Part shown: one piece after another, positions 47,830 to 60,800 of the stretch
Layout of the letters: each line of letters begins with the position of its first letter
Position numbering within the stretch: position 1 is the first letter of the stretch
Origin: Combretum micranthum
Taxonomy: Eukaryota > Streptophyta > Magnoliopsida > Myrtales > Combretaceae
Reading direction: 5' to 3'
Assembly (NCBI GenBank): GCA_024138025.1
Contig: JAMXBD010001254.1
Coordinates: 186,001-250,000, forward strand
DNA length: 64,000 nucleotides
Made by a program: the position numbers and the translations under genes
The notes under the pieces: model-generated
Told to the model about the DNA's origin: nothing
The model's database searches: none
Seen by the model: only the letters and a program-made list of their open reading frames with translations

Positions 47830-49868
47830 TGTAATATAAATATATATAATATTTTATATTGAAGGGTAAAGATGTCATTTAAGATAAAATAAGAGGGTTT
47901 TATGGTTAATCCTAAAGTAATTAATTTTTTGTCGGTTTATATATTTCGATTATCACACCTATTCTATTCTAAATCACTAAGAAAATCAGTAAAAAAAGAG
48001 AAAAAAAAAAAAAGACAGTCTTCTTCTTTGAGTTTGAGAATTCTAGCCATAAACAAAACCTAAAATAGAACTAATAGAGATTATATTAGATTAAATATAA
48101 TACTATATAGAATATAAGAATAAATAGAAATAAATTAAATATGGATAATCAAAACAAATGGAGTTCCATTTCGAATATTTCAAATTAAAAATAAATTCTT
48201 TGAATTCCTTTTTCTTTAGAAAAAAGGAAAGTGAAAGCGAGAAAGTTATATGAAGAGACGTCAGTAAAGATGAAAAGACGTTACTAAAGATGAATATATG
48301 TTATTAAAGATGAAGATGCGTTATTAAAGATAAACAGTTATTCCTTGACTTCTATATAAATTAGGCTTCTCCCTTCTTTAAAATATAACCCTAAACCTAA
48401 AAATCCTCTATATAGGAATTTCTAATAAGTAAGGAGATTTAGGAGATCAAATTCAGGTAATTTAATAGCCATCTTTTCTTTAAGATTCTACAAATCTATA
48501 GTTTCCTTAGAGTTTGTCTGTTATTTTTGAAGGGAGATTGGAGAAAAACTCTGATTTTCTTGGAGATATGGATTTAGTGTTAAAAAGGATTTAAAATCGA
48601 TTCTAGGTAAGTATTTTAATATTTTTGATATTTATGATTTCATAGCAATACTTGTTGATTGATTTCTGGTATTTTTGGTGTTGAATGGAGTTTGAGGGTT
48701 TGGAAAGATCATGAGGAGATCCGTTGTTTGGAGAAGTTATGTATTTTGTTAAAGGAGAAAGGTGTGAATATCTGTTTCGTTGATATTAGGGTTTTAGATG
48801 AAGTTTAAATTAGGATTATGTAATGAAAGTTTGTATTTTGAAATCTATATGTTTATAATTGTCAGGTTATGATGAATTAGGATTGGTGTTCTAAAAGGAG
48901 ATTTGGGTAAATTAGAGTCCTATTTTTGGAATTTGATTCAGATATGACCTTTTCTTGTTTGTTGTATGTGTTTGTAGGCTTAGACTTGCTTGTTCTATAT
49001 GTTTTAGGATTAAAATTCTAAATTGACTTAATTTTATATGACATCTTAAATTATATTGTTGCTTGTGTTTAGCTGTGGTTAGTAAAGACCACACAGAGTG
49101 TGATACCAATGCTGGCAACTTGATGATCCTTACGTGCCATTATCTCGAGTAGAGTTGCACCTAGAGATGATTCTGGTAGATTAGGTTTTGGCAGTATGGT
49201 TGTGGGTATGTGGAAGATTTTCCAACACCAGTGTATATATAATTATCTATTATATATATATGATTGTTTTTATGGAGTCATGAGTTACTCTAGATTTAAA
49301 ACTAAATGCATATGGTTCTAAATTGTGTTGCTTGCCGGCTAATATAAGATAAAAAATGGTGTTTGTTGCATTAGTAAAGTTGCACTTGATTATACATACT
49401 GTGTGTGCATATGAATTTGTGTATGGTTTGGCGTACTGGGTTTTTTGCTCATTCTTTTAGTAGGAGAAGATCAGGTGATTTATGATCTTTCAGGATATGA
49501 CATTTTTGTAGATGATGAGGAGGATGTTAGTGGATTTGATTTACCAGCAGAATTTTAGAGATGCATTGGATTTAAGGACAATTGTGAAAGACTAATATGA
49601 AGTTTTATGTTTATATGTTTTTCTAAGTTTAAGATTGTTATAAGTGTTTTTCCTTTTATGTTATATTTGGATTTAGTTTGCTGGTTTTATGCCAACATGT
49701 TTTCTTTAAGAATTTTTGTTGTCATGAGATAACTTAAACATGTATCTTTATGAGAGTATTGAAGTTTTATATATTATCAATTTATGGATTAGAATTATAA
49801 CCTTAGCATGTTCTTTTAAAGAGAAGGACACATGGCGGGTTATAATGCCATCAAGTTAGAGCGTTACA
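47830..49868 (+). mobile_element. Solo LTR, element A family, diverged
   Basis: It begins TGTAATATAAATATA at 47830 and ends 'gagcgttaca' at 49868, with a perfect 5-bp target duplication AATAT (47825-47829, 49869-49873). The length of 2,039 bp matches A's LTR. The second half aligns with A, for example 'tggttagtaaagaccacaca', 'gatgattctggtagattagg' and 'cacatggcgggttataatgc'. A donor-like GGTAAGTATT starts at 48606. The U3 region differs from A and holds a 20-bp tandem repeat. Confidence 0.88.
48251..48330 (+). repeat. 20-bp tandem repeat, four copies, in LTR U3
   Basis: Four consecutive 20-bp units ending 'taaaga', the first being 'tgaagagacgtcagtaaaga'. Each unit contains an ACGT- or TCGT-like core that decays toward ATGT and GCGT. 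They lie just upstream of the TATA region 'ctatataaattagg' (about 48352). Confidence 0.85.
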
Positions 49869-49873
49869 AATAT

Positions 49874-51185
49874 TTCATACGCTTTGAACAAGACAAGTTA
49901 ATAATTTAAGACTACAATGTCCCTAAACAATCATTCCATCTGACGAACGAGTGATTGGGTCCTTATTTAATCTTCAGATTAATATCCTATTTTATTTGTT
50001 ATTGAAAAAGGGTTGCATATATCAACAAGTCAATGTTCAATTAAATGTGATAGGTCCATTAAAATTCAAATTAATAAATGAACTTAACAAACTCAGAACT
50101 CAAAAAGAAAAGAAATACTTTTTTTCATTTTCACTCGAAAGAAAGAAAAAGAGAATCCCCTTAGAATCAAATTTGACTATTTATATCCCTTTCCACATTC
50201 AATTTAGATAGAGAGATGATAATTAGTATATCAAGCTTTGAGTGACTTTCATGGATTTTCATGCCAATTGAAAAATAAGCTACCAAGAGGACAAATCAAA
50301 ACCAATATTGAAAAAGAAAAGAAAATAATAAATTACTTTGTTATCGTTTTTTTTTTTTTTTTGTCTGATTGAGGTGGTATATAAGGTATACGAGATTTTG
50401 GGTTCTGTTGGGACATATGATGGTATCACATGTTACCTCAATCAATAGTTGATGATTAAATAATATCGAAAACAATGCAAATTATTTATTAAAATGTACA
50501 TAAGTCATTAAAATTGCATAGCATAAAATATAGGACATGCATGAAGAAAAATTGGGACCTATGAGAAAGAAGGTTCTTTTCCTCGGATTCCAAAACTCGT
50601 TAATTTGAAATAACGTAAGATCTATCGTGTTGGTGCCATGCATTTGCATTTTCTAGTTCAATCTAGAATGTATATAAATATATACACACACAATTTCGTT
50701 TTGGCCATCCAATTTGCCGATTATAGTAATATCCAGTGTCCGAATCTCTAGTTTATATTTTATTTCTAGAGGATGGGAAACATTTTGCAGGTCAACCTCT
50801 AAGAACAACTTCATGTTTGCTTGAGGGGATAGACGACTCTCCGAGTCACAGACTCGCAACTCACACAAACACCTTTGAGTCCTTGTCATCTTTCCAAACG
50901 TATGAGAGAGAATCTGTATAGGTCCCATGGGATAATTTATTATTTTTTTTCCCGGGGGTCTCGGTCTAATTAAACAAGGTCAAGAGGAAAATGAAAGTGC
51001 TTTTTTCTTCCTAACTACTGTTTCATGACTTCGAACAGCTTTTGTTTTCCTTGTGATAAAACTACCTATATATGTTTAATGATTTAATTGGACTTCTGGG
51101 AAATCATTGTAGGTGTATTCAATCATAAAGAAGTGAGCATAAGATGAAAGGAAAAGCCCCAAATTTCAAAAAAAAAAAAAAAAAA
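49874..51185. other. AT-rich DNA, no gene recognised
   Basis: Open frames at 49951-50211, 50653-50928 and 50736-50921 lack recognisable domains. The block 50600-50930 is of higher complexity and could hold an unrecognised fragment. A T-run lies at about 50347-50361 and an A-run at about 51169-51186. Confidence 0.4.
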
Positions 51186-51190
51186 AGCAT

Positions 51191-54100
51191 TGTAAACCCT
51201 AAATTTAGAGATATTTACAACTTGCCACATGTCTTTATAGGATAAGGACACTCAAAGGCTTGGAATCCTACGATGAACCATAATTGAGTATGTCCAGACA
51301 CGTTAACTCCAAATCACACACACATATGTAGGATTGCTTCAACATGGATAAGTTTCAAATACGAACACAACCTATGAACTAAGATTAACACTACACCATC
51401 AACACTAAACGGATGGCTCGATAAGAGCCCACTACAAAACATAAATAATTGCATCTAGCATAAGAGGATCTATGCCCTAAACTAATGTACAAGTTAAATT
51501 AACAAACATTCTACACTACCATTACATAAGACCTAACTAAGAAGTCCTATCTCCAAATAAATAACTAGTCTATTCATTAGCCAAATAGTTCTCATTACTA
51601 GTGTCATCCCATAGTCTACAACCACATCATATTATGAGAAATCAAACATATAAGGAGTGTAACTTAGACTTGAAAAAGAGAAAGAGTGAATTAGAGCCCA
51701 TTGCAGCAATACCATAAATACAAATGCATGAGCATGCACAAAAAAGCCATGTGATCTTAGTTCTAATGTAGCAATCAATCTAATTATTGTCTTTAATATT
51801 AAGTCCAACAACCAACACTAGGATAACTCAGTATCCCAACAACACTTTATATACATAGTACATATATATGATGCTAGGGAGAGATCACAAGTCAAAGAGT
51901 CCAGAAGTCCCTACATCTACCTATAACCATTTTCAAGTGCTACTCCATAAAGGACATCGTCATATAAGGATCATTAAGATGTCGGGTTGATATCACTAGT
52001 ACTCTCGATCTACCAATCACAGCTAAACACATGCATCAAGCAAGTTTAAAGTAAGATATATCATTAGTTAGGTTAACAAACTATCCTAACAAACACATGC
52101 ATCAAACAAGATAATACATGTACATGGATACTAGATTCGATTTGAGCACTAAAGTCTACTACTAAATTCATGTTCAAGAGCTAAACGTACACTTCAAACC
52201 TATCAAAACACTTCTCATTAAATTTTCATACTTTTCAAAAGAAGAAACAAGAACCTAGAGAAACACAAAGAACACGAGCAGAGTATACAAGCGTGCTTAT
52301 GTTCGTGTACCTATACACAAGAAAAGTACATAATCATGTTTAGGTCATGTACTTCAAAAGGGAAAGGGGGTTTGCATCATAAAAAGATACACGACTTAGA
52401 ATATAGACTCGTGTACGAGTTGTGTATTTTGGGAAAATGCTTCTTTAAACAACAAAGAGGTACATGGCTTTAAATGGGTCCATGTATAAGTTGTGTTTCG
52501 TAGAAAAACTTGCTTCCTTGCTCACAAAGAGGTTTGCAGCTAGAAACATGAAACTATGTTCCAGTCGTAAACTTTTAGAAAATATGTTATTTCATGAGAC
52601 AGAGAAGTACACAACTAGAAAGACGTTAATGTGTTCACGTCTTATACTGTAACGTCCTAAAATAAGGCATTACAACTCGCCACGTGTTCTCTCTTGAAAT
52701 AGACCATGCTAAAGCTCTAATATCCACAAATTATCAAATATCACCTGTAAACACACACATAGGATATCTTATAGGATGCTCAAAACAACCTGTATAATTT
52801 GGAAACACAAGTAACTTCATAACATTTCTGTTTAATCAAGCAAACATCCTAATTGGCATATCCATAAGCCAACAATCCAACATAACAATTGAAATTGGCT
52901 ACAAGAGTAATACCTTCATTTACAACTTAGTCTTCCAGCAACAAATGATTTAATAATTGTTTGTAAAACATAATAATAAAAATCTAACTTTCGGTTGGGT
53001 AGTCAGGTCCACTATTGCCATCCCCCTAATCAAAGATCAGATAATAACCCGGAAGATCATATACAATGTCTTCATCACCTGTACTTGAAATTTTAAAAAG
53101 TGAGCTGCGAAGTCCAGTACGATAATTCCAATCCTTAGAAACAAATGCAAATGCACATGCAACAGATATATATATATATATATATCAAATGTACTAAGTC
53201 TAATACAAGCAATCAATTTGTTATGTTTTTATATTCTACAAATCAACACAGTTCAGAACTATGTATACTTTAGTCCCAAACTCGACGTAACTCAAACTTC
53301 TCTTTAAAAACAACCAACTTTTTGAAAGTAAAATAATTATATACATATATGGATGAGTGGGTACTCCCCAAACACCCCGTTTTCCCCTAGTTCTACTGCA
53401 ATCATATCAAGGCACAAGTCCACTTGGGACAACTCACACCAAGATCATCAGCATGCCTCACCAGTATCACTGTCTACCAGATCTTTACTAGTCAAAGCCA
53501 AGCGCAACCAAACAGACAATTATTAAGCCAAATATAATTAGGTTTATTATGAAATTTTGTTCCTACAGCTAGTTAGGCAATACTAAACTTACAAGCAAAA
53601 ACAACAAACAGGGATTGATCGTACCTTTCTCAATTTCAGGAGTACAATTCAAATCCTCAAATCCGATATCAACAACAACAAAGATAACCCAAACTCCACA
53701 AACTCCTATATCAACACCAACTACAATTCTACAACCCCAAATATCCTGTTATAACATATATACATACATCAACACATATAAACACATCATCAAATTTATC
53801 CTAACAAATATGAATTCTCCAAAAAACCCTAACCATGCAAGAGATCTTCGATATCCACACCGTTTGCTCCGATCACACTCCACAAAAAAAACCCTTAAAA
53901 CAACAATGAACTACACAAAACTCCACAAATATCGAAATTTTCACCAAAACCCTAGATTTGCATATTAACAATAACCTATGAGAATCATCTAATCATACAT
54001 TGATTAAAATCCATCAACGAAAAGATGAAACTTACTGATTTGGATCACTAAAACCTGACTCATATTCACAAACTCAGATTCCAACCAAAGCTAAGGTTTT

Positions 54101-54797
54101 TCTCTCATAAATCCTTCAAGAACATCAACAAAATCCTAAGAAATAATGCATAAATTCGTAGAAAAAACGTTGTAGATGGTTAGAACACTTACCGGAATCA
54201 ATCCTAAGCCTCACAAGACCCAAAGCACGAAGAACAGACCCCAAACGCTCTAAGGAAAAGAAGAAAAAACGAGGAAACGAAATTTGTCAACTGCTTGTGT
54301 ATATATAGATTTTTACTGTTACGCCGGCAAATTAAATCCCTATGCCCGTGGCGTAAGATCCCCAGGAGGTGGCGTTTGACGTGCAACAAAAATCCTTCGT
54401 GTCGTTCAGAAATGCTGGCAAACCTAAGGCAATGCCGGCGACATTCAACTCCGGCGTTAGACAATAACGCTTCTGTTCCAAATCAATGCTGACAAACACA
54501 CACACACACATACACACACACACTCCGTCATTCGACTCTAGTGTAAGGAAATTTGTCCCTGTGGACATCCTACGCCGGTCTATACGCAAGTGGTGTACTC
54601 TCTCCAAAAGGCAGCATTGGATCTGCAGAAAATTGCAGAAATTCCAACACTTCATAATTCTTTCCCAAAACAAAATTTACCAAACTTAAATTGTTTTGTG
54701 GATTTGATATAAGCTTATATATATATCGTGACCTATTTATCTTCATTTTATCTTATTTTTCTACGTGTTACATATACTTTTTAGAAAACTTCATTCA
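51191..54797 (-). mobile_element. Probable divergent A-like solo LTR, split by a younger solo LTR
   Basis: On the plus strand it begins TGTAAACCC at 51191. The following 'acaacttgccacatgtc' resembles the reversed A-type end ('acaactcgccacgtg'). A candidate 5-bp target duplication AGCAT lies at 51186-51190 and 54798-54802, the second directly after a terminal CA. Without the nested LTR it would be about 1.48 kb. Its U3 (about 52270-52640) has diverged repeats of a 'gtacacgact'-like motif. The right boundary rests on the 5-bp match only. Confidence 0.5.
52648..54772 (-). mobile_element. Solo LTR, element A family, inverted
   Basis: On the plus strand it begins TGTAACGTCC at 52648 and ends 'ctacgtgttaca' at 54772, 2,125 bp, with a perfect 5-bp target duplication TATAC (52643-52647, 54773-54777). 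On the minus strand it is co-linear with A's LTR: CG-rich motifs (about 54320-54600), TATA region (about 54298-54310), donor-like GGTAAGTGTT with the GT at 54192-54191, and 'cgccacgtg' near the end. A (CA)n tract of about 30 bp at 54494-54523 lies in U3. Confidence 0.93.
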
Positions 54798-54802
54798 AGC
54801 AT

Positions 54803-55798
54803 TTTCTTGTGTTTTCAAACCTATCTTCAAAGTAAACACTCCTATGTACACCTTTTCAACCCCAAACCCACTTTAACACCCACCAACACTCTATTAAACA
54901 AGCCTAATACCCATGATCAAAAGAATAAAGTAGAAACACATATGAATTACATTACCTATGAGCTTTCTTTTGTATTCCTCACAAATTCCCTAATTTTATT
55001 TTGCAGTAATCCTTTTCTCCTTGAAACTTCTCCTAATTCACAATCTGTTGTTTCTTCAACACGATTGGGCTATCCACATACCAATCATGTTATGTTGGCA
55101 TTTCCTAGTCTAGGTTGTCGAAAATAATCAAACATCTTAAGAGAAATGATAACTTCCTGTAAAATCTTGTTAAATTTCCTCAAGATTGGTAGAAGAGGGT
55201 TAAGAGGAAGAGGGAACTATCTTTCCGCTATATGTACGTAAAAGAGCATAATGCAGTTGTAGCATCTCAAAACTTAATTATTGTTCCTTGTCAAGCAATG
55301 TATTCTTTAAAGGGTCTTGAAATTACTAATATGCCTTTACTTAAAGCCTCATTATTTACCAAATTGTCATTCCATATAATTATTAATTTTCAAAACATAC
55401 TTAGGGTAATTTCATGCACACAAAGAAACATGGGTGATTTAGCATACATAGTTGGCCTCTTAAAAGATAATTGTCAATAGTAAAAGCAATTTGAAGAAGT
55501 AGCTTATACATGGATAAGGACTAAAAAGATAGATACTATGTCTTTTAAATTCAAATTTTATATTTTCATTTGAAAAAGAATTATGAATTTCATGTTATAT
55601 TAATTTATTTTGAGGACTTTCAGAGTTTGTTTTAGTAGTTGAGTATTAACTCGATTCACTTAAGTAATTCAAGTTCAATTTTCATTGAAAGCAGTAGAAA
55701 GAGAAGTTTTTTTCTAATTGATAGTCTAGGTTAAGTACAACAAAATATCAAAATTTCAAGCCTAAAATGAAAACATGATAACAGAGAAAAGGATGGAA
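54803..55798. other. Host flank, no gene recognised
   Basis: Open frames at 54765-55127 and 55232-55480 show no known domain and have an AT-rich, low-complexity composition. I do not call them. Confidence 0.4.
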
Positions 55799-55807
55799 TA
55801 GAGATTT

Positions 55808-56968
55808 AGGAAAAAGCCCAATTTGGTACTTAAACTTTTAAAAAGTCCAATTTCATACTTAATTAAACTTTTTATACCCACAATCACTACCCTACATAAC
55901 ACTGTCAATTCTACTTACCAACGTGGACCCATTCACCAATAGTTGATTGACATGTGTCCATTAATAAAAAGAAGGACTATACATAATTGTACAAATAGAG
56001 GGAAAGAGGGAGACAACGATGAGAGAGAGAGAATAGTGGAGGGAGTAAGAGAGAATATTAAAGAAAGATAAAGATGAAGAAGAAGAAGAATCGATGTTTG
56101 TATGAAAAGCTGAAAAAAAATCTTTTCATTATCAAACTTCATTTTGTTCAAGAACAAGAATTTTCTCTCTACATACCCCCCTCCCCTTCCGTGGCGCCCC
56201 TCTTCTCTTTTTTAATAATTGAGTCAAATTGGCCTTCGCCAAGGTTGGCATTACTACCACTGACCTCCATAGCTTTAGCTGAACTAAGAATCCCCATTTT
56301 CTCCAATGTCAACCCCAATTGGCATCACACCACCAAATCAACTCAATGAGTTAGATTGTTGAGCTTGAGTGGGTATGACTATCTTGGTGTAGTTCGATTT
56401 ATTTCTAGGTTTATGATCGAAGAAGGAACAATTATAGGGTTTTCGACATAAGCTTTCCAATCATTTTTCCACCTTTTAATATTGGATCTTGACAACTTAG
56501 TGAAATTTGATGGATTTGAAATCAATGGGTTTTGGGAATTTGACCGATTTAAGGATGAACAGAGGGTAATTAAATAGTAGAGTTTTCGTTTAAATTAGGG
56601 GTGAGGGAAAAGGATTGGAGGATTGAGTTTTAATGAAGAAAGTTTAAAGGTGAAAAATGTTGGGGAATTGGGTACTATGGTTTGGGATTGCATTTGGGAA
56701 TTGGGCATAAAGGTTTGGGAATTTGACTAATTTAAGGATGAATAGAGGGTAATTCACATTCTTTTTTTTCGGTTCTCTTTAGGCAATGGACAAGTGTTGG
56801 ATATTGATTTGTGCACAGGTCTAAGTAGGATAACATTTTTAATGTTGTTAAGTGGGTACTATTTAGGGGCATGAAAATTTCAATTGTGTATGAAGTTGGA
56901 CTTCTTAAAAGTTTAAGTACTTGATTGGCTTTTCATCAAAGTTCAAGTATTAAATGGGGCTTTTTCGG
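55808..56968. mobile_element. Mutator-like element, non-autonomous, 1.16 kb
   Basis: The left end 'aggaaaaagcccaatttgg' and the reverse complement of the right end 'ccgaaaaagccccatttaa' form terminal inverted repeats. The right side carries a tandem pair: its inner copy ('gtacttaaacttttaagaag') matches the left end over roughly 50 bp. A perfect 9-bp target duplication TAGAGATTT lies at 55799-55807 and 56969-56977, as expected for Mutator-like elements. There is no transposase. The interior (56160-56350) is richer in GC than its surroundings. Confidence 0.88.
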
Positions 56969-56977
56969 TAGAGATTT

Positions 56978-57239
56978 TTGGTTTTTTATGGATAAAAACT
57001 CCAACTTTTTCATTCAAGATATGATATTTATATTTACAAATAAGTTGGTATTGTTTAGTTAATATGAAACTCAACTAATACATTTAATTTTCCACATATA
57101 CGAATTTTCCAAAGTAACGATTATTGCTCTTTTCAACTAATAATGTAAAAATTCCACGAAATAAGGATTATTATTCTTTTTTAATTAATGTTATTGCTAA
57201 CAAAAAAAAAAATATTATAGAACGTTTCTTTAAATACCT
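56978..57239. other. AT-rich spacer
   Basis: No feature seen beyond short A-runs (about 57199-57211). Confidence 0.4.
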
Positions 57240-57853
57240 AGAAAATTCTCAAGCTATAATGCTCTTCCTTGAGAATTTTCTTAGAAACTCTAAGTCTTGA
57301 TATTTAAGTCTTCAAATTTGGCTTTCGAAAATGCTTTACATACAATGTTAGTAATTTGATTTTCTAAGATACAATGCATCAAATTTACTTCATGATTCTT
57401 CTCAGCTTTTCGAATTCTATGAAACTTCATATTTATGTGTTAGGCTCTTCCATGTTGCATCGGATTCTTTTCTATATCAATTGCTAATTTACAGTCAAAC
57501 CAAATGAAAACAAGAACATCTTGACTTTGCCTCAAATTTGATAGCAATTTCCTTAACTAAATTGCTTGACTTAAAGCAGCTGCAGCAAAAATATACTCTA
57601 CTTCTACTAAACAATGGCCTGTCACATTGCTTTCTTGGATTAAATGAAAAAAAAAAAAAACCAGTCCCAAATAAAAAGCCACAACCTTAAGTGCTTTTGG
57701 AGTGATCAACACTTTCTTCCTAGTCACTATCTGCAAATCCTTGAAGGTCTTTTCTTTCTTTCTTAACAAACCACAAAACAAAATCAAAAGTGCCTCTAAT
57801 GTATCTTAAAAGTCTCTTAGTAGTAATAAGATGAATTTGACTAAGTGAATACA
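57240..57853 (-). pseudogene. Copia-type RNase H region, broken
   Basis: Read on the minus strand from 57853: KEKTFKDLQIVTRKKV, then KVVAFYLGL (the 'GYAFFLG' region), VTGHCLVEVEYIFAAAALSQAI (the 'STAEAEY.AAA...QAIWL' signature), and in the next stretch DCKLAIDIEKNPMQHGRA and HINMKFHRIR. This order is specific to Ty1/copia RNase H. Stops and a frameshift are present. The upstream half of the gene lies at 63532-64000, separated by a solo LTR inserted at 57858/57859. Confidence 0.85.
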
Positions 57854-57858
57854 TAAAC

Positions 57859-60800
57859 TGTTAGTGATTGTGCTCTAGGCCAATTACTAAGTATTGTTAT
57901 TTCATGTGTATTTTAATTTAGAGGCATTTTTATTGTAAAGTTTGGATGTTTACTTTATAATAAAATTCATCAATAATCTATTTATTCTTAGATTCTCCTT
58001 ATTGTGATATAATGGTGAATAAAATCTAGTATGAGTTTTATTTGATGATCATAAGATGTTTATGTGTATAGAGATATAGATAAAACTCATAAATATATAT
58101 TGGATTGACCCTATGAGATCACTACATGGACCAGAGTCATAAGTGATTCTCATAATAGCAATGTTGATACATCTTTAGACCTAAAATCATCATAGATTCC
58201 AATATAAGTAATATTATGTTTCGACTGAATAAAAGGTTGTTCTTAACCGAATAATTATAAAGGTTTTGATTAGGCATAATGTGAATCATTTAGAGACGGT
58301 TGATTGATTAAGATATGATTTGTCTCTTTCTTTATGAGAGAGTTATCTTTGGGCCCCTCGATAAGTGAGATTGACAAATGCATGGCCGTGCTCAAATGAA
58401 TTGCTAATGTCATCAATTTCATTTGTCTTATAAATTCACTTAGAGATCAAGAAACAATAAGTGTCACGCCCAAAGTGTACCCTACACGTGACAGTCCGCT
58501 ACACTCAATATTTAAACTCAAGTAAGACAACCTTAGTCTTTCCATGAGTTTGAACATCGGGTGTAAGGCTCACTCTCAACATACATAGACCATACTTTGC
58601 TTTGTAGTAGCTTAAGGAGACATACATAGCAGCAAGAATGTAAATCATGACCGTCTTACTAAGAATTATTCTATTACATGAACTAGGAGGCATATCTCCG
58701 ATAACAATGCTAAGAATTCTCAAGCTCACAAAATTCCTTGTATGATCCTTCAGACACTGGTTCCGGGAAACAAGATTAGCAATCCATTTCTACTTTTAGG
58801 TCCCGGCCTTAACAAAAGCTCCTCAACCTCTAAGAGCTGTACCTGATGTCCACAGGTCCTCGGAGATAACCATACTACAACAGGAAACTATTGGGGTATA
58901 AGCTACACTAGCTTAGTGAGTGAAAACTTCCGAATCACAATTAATACAAAACATTCAAGCAAGTAATTAATCAACCAAGTGAAATGCATCAAACGAGTGA
59001 GTTCAACAAATATATTACCAGCCGGCAATCATATGTGGATGGACTTGCGCCCTCCATCCTGGATTAGCAGATTTACGAATCCTGCGGTACGACGCCGTTT
59101 AAGCTCACGGTCAACTAGACAACAATTCGTTTTATGGATCACGATTAACTAACATACATTCATTTTATGGATCACGAAAAACCAACAAATGCTCATGCTC
59201 CATCCCTGTCGTGATATGAATGAGTTTAATTATAATTGAGGTCCAATAATAGATTAATCCAATTCTTTTAGGTGACCAATCAATATTCGCAAACAATCAA
59301 TTATAACTCCTCACTATACAAGCAGTAGCTTAACATTCGATTTCGATATTCCTTAAGTTCAACTTCACATATCAACAGCAAACAAGTATATAATTCCCAT
59401 ATACCCCGTCATGCATAATCATTTTTTTATCTTTGCCTAAACAACTAATGCCACTATCATTACAATCACAAGTAATAATTAAGAGCGGAAGTAATACTCA
59501 CTCGGCTATGGTACGCTGGTCTCTTAATAACGGTAGTCTGGTGATAGGGTATCGTCGTACTCGGGATCACCGACCAAATAAAAAAAAATAGCCTAATAAG
59601 AATTTCATCACTCAACTAATTCAAGCTATGCATCTAAACTAATCAAAGTCGTGATTCTTGCTACATGCGGAGGTTCCAACTTAAAATGGCCATAACATGG
59701 TCATTTTAACTCGGAATTTCGCAAATTTTATATCGATTTCTATCTACTTCGAAATATCTATCTATCTCAAATATTATTTTCAAGTTTTGAAAATATTAAG
59801 GTCATGGAACAGAGGGATCAGATCAGATCTGTTCTGTAACGTTTCCGGTTCCGAAAAATTTGTTTTGCACTTAGTAATATCTATCTAGTTGAAGATTCAT
59901 GTATAGATGAAATATGAATGGATTCCTAATATGAATGACATGTAATGAGTTCAATCTATGCATGATCTTAATGATTTTTGATAATGAACTTTTCAGAACT
60001 CCTAATTATTACAGGACTTCACATTAGCCATTTCCTAAAATCCATTCTTTCCAATCTTTGCATCTCCTAGTATTTTAGGATTCTATTCCTAGAATTTACT
60101 TGTTATCTAACCAAAAAAAGTCTTTATCATCTATACTATCCAAGACCTCCATTTATGCATAAAAATTCACATTTTTCACTTTGTAAATATGTTTTTAAGC
60201 AAGTTTTTCACAAAAATTCGAATTTTCGAAAATTTCATTTCTTGCACTTTTCTTAGGAGAAAACTTGTTTAATGCACCAAAATTTGAAGCTTTATTATAT
60301 CTATTGCCTAAGGACTTCATTTGACCCATAAAACATGCAATTTATGCTTGAATACTAGGTGTTCATGTAGGCATTACTCCAAAATACGAATTTAACAATT
60401 TAATCACTATCTCAAGATTTTCCATTCCAACTCCCCTATTTGTTTTACATATTACTCATGCCTAAGCTCATTCAAACTTGTAAAAATCATTCCTTAAAGA
60501 TACCTATTACATATACCTTCATTTTTCATGAAAAATATGAGTCCAAAGTGGTTTTGAGGGTTTTTAAAATAGGTTTCAAAAATCATACGAATTTTTCCTT
60601 TGAACTTTTCTAACAAAAATCTTTTCTTGTCAAGTTCTTTGCCTTATTTTCATAAAGATCTACCAACTAACATGTTTATACATACACAAGGCCAAGCTCT
60701 TATGAACATCAATGCATGAAAACAAAAATGTGCATGTGAACGTGAATGTCAAGAAAAACATGAGTGTCTAAACACTAGATCTACAACTTATAGTGCATGA

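Noticed and set aside
48251..48330. CRISPR-like array
   Set aside because: The 20-bp units are contiguous without unique spacers, lie in a plant LTR, and have no cas genes nearby. It is a simple tandem repeat.
53615..53968. Frame of 117 codons rich in Thr, Pro and Asn
   Set aside because: It is the antisense of the A-family LTR interior and is not open in the other LTR copies.
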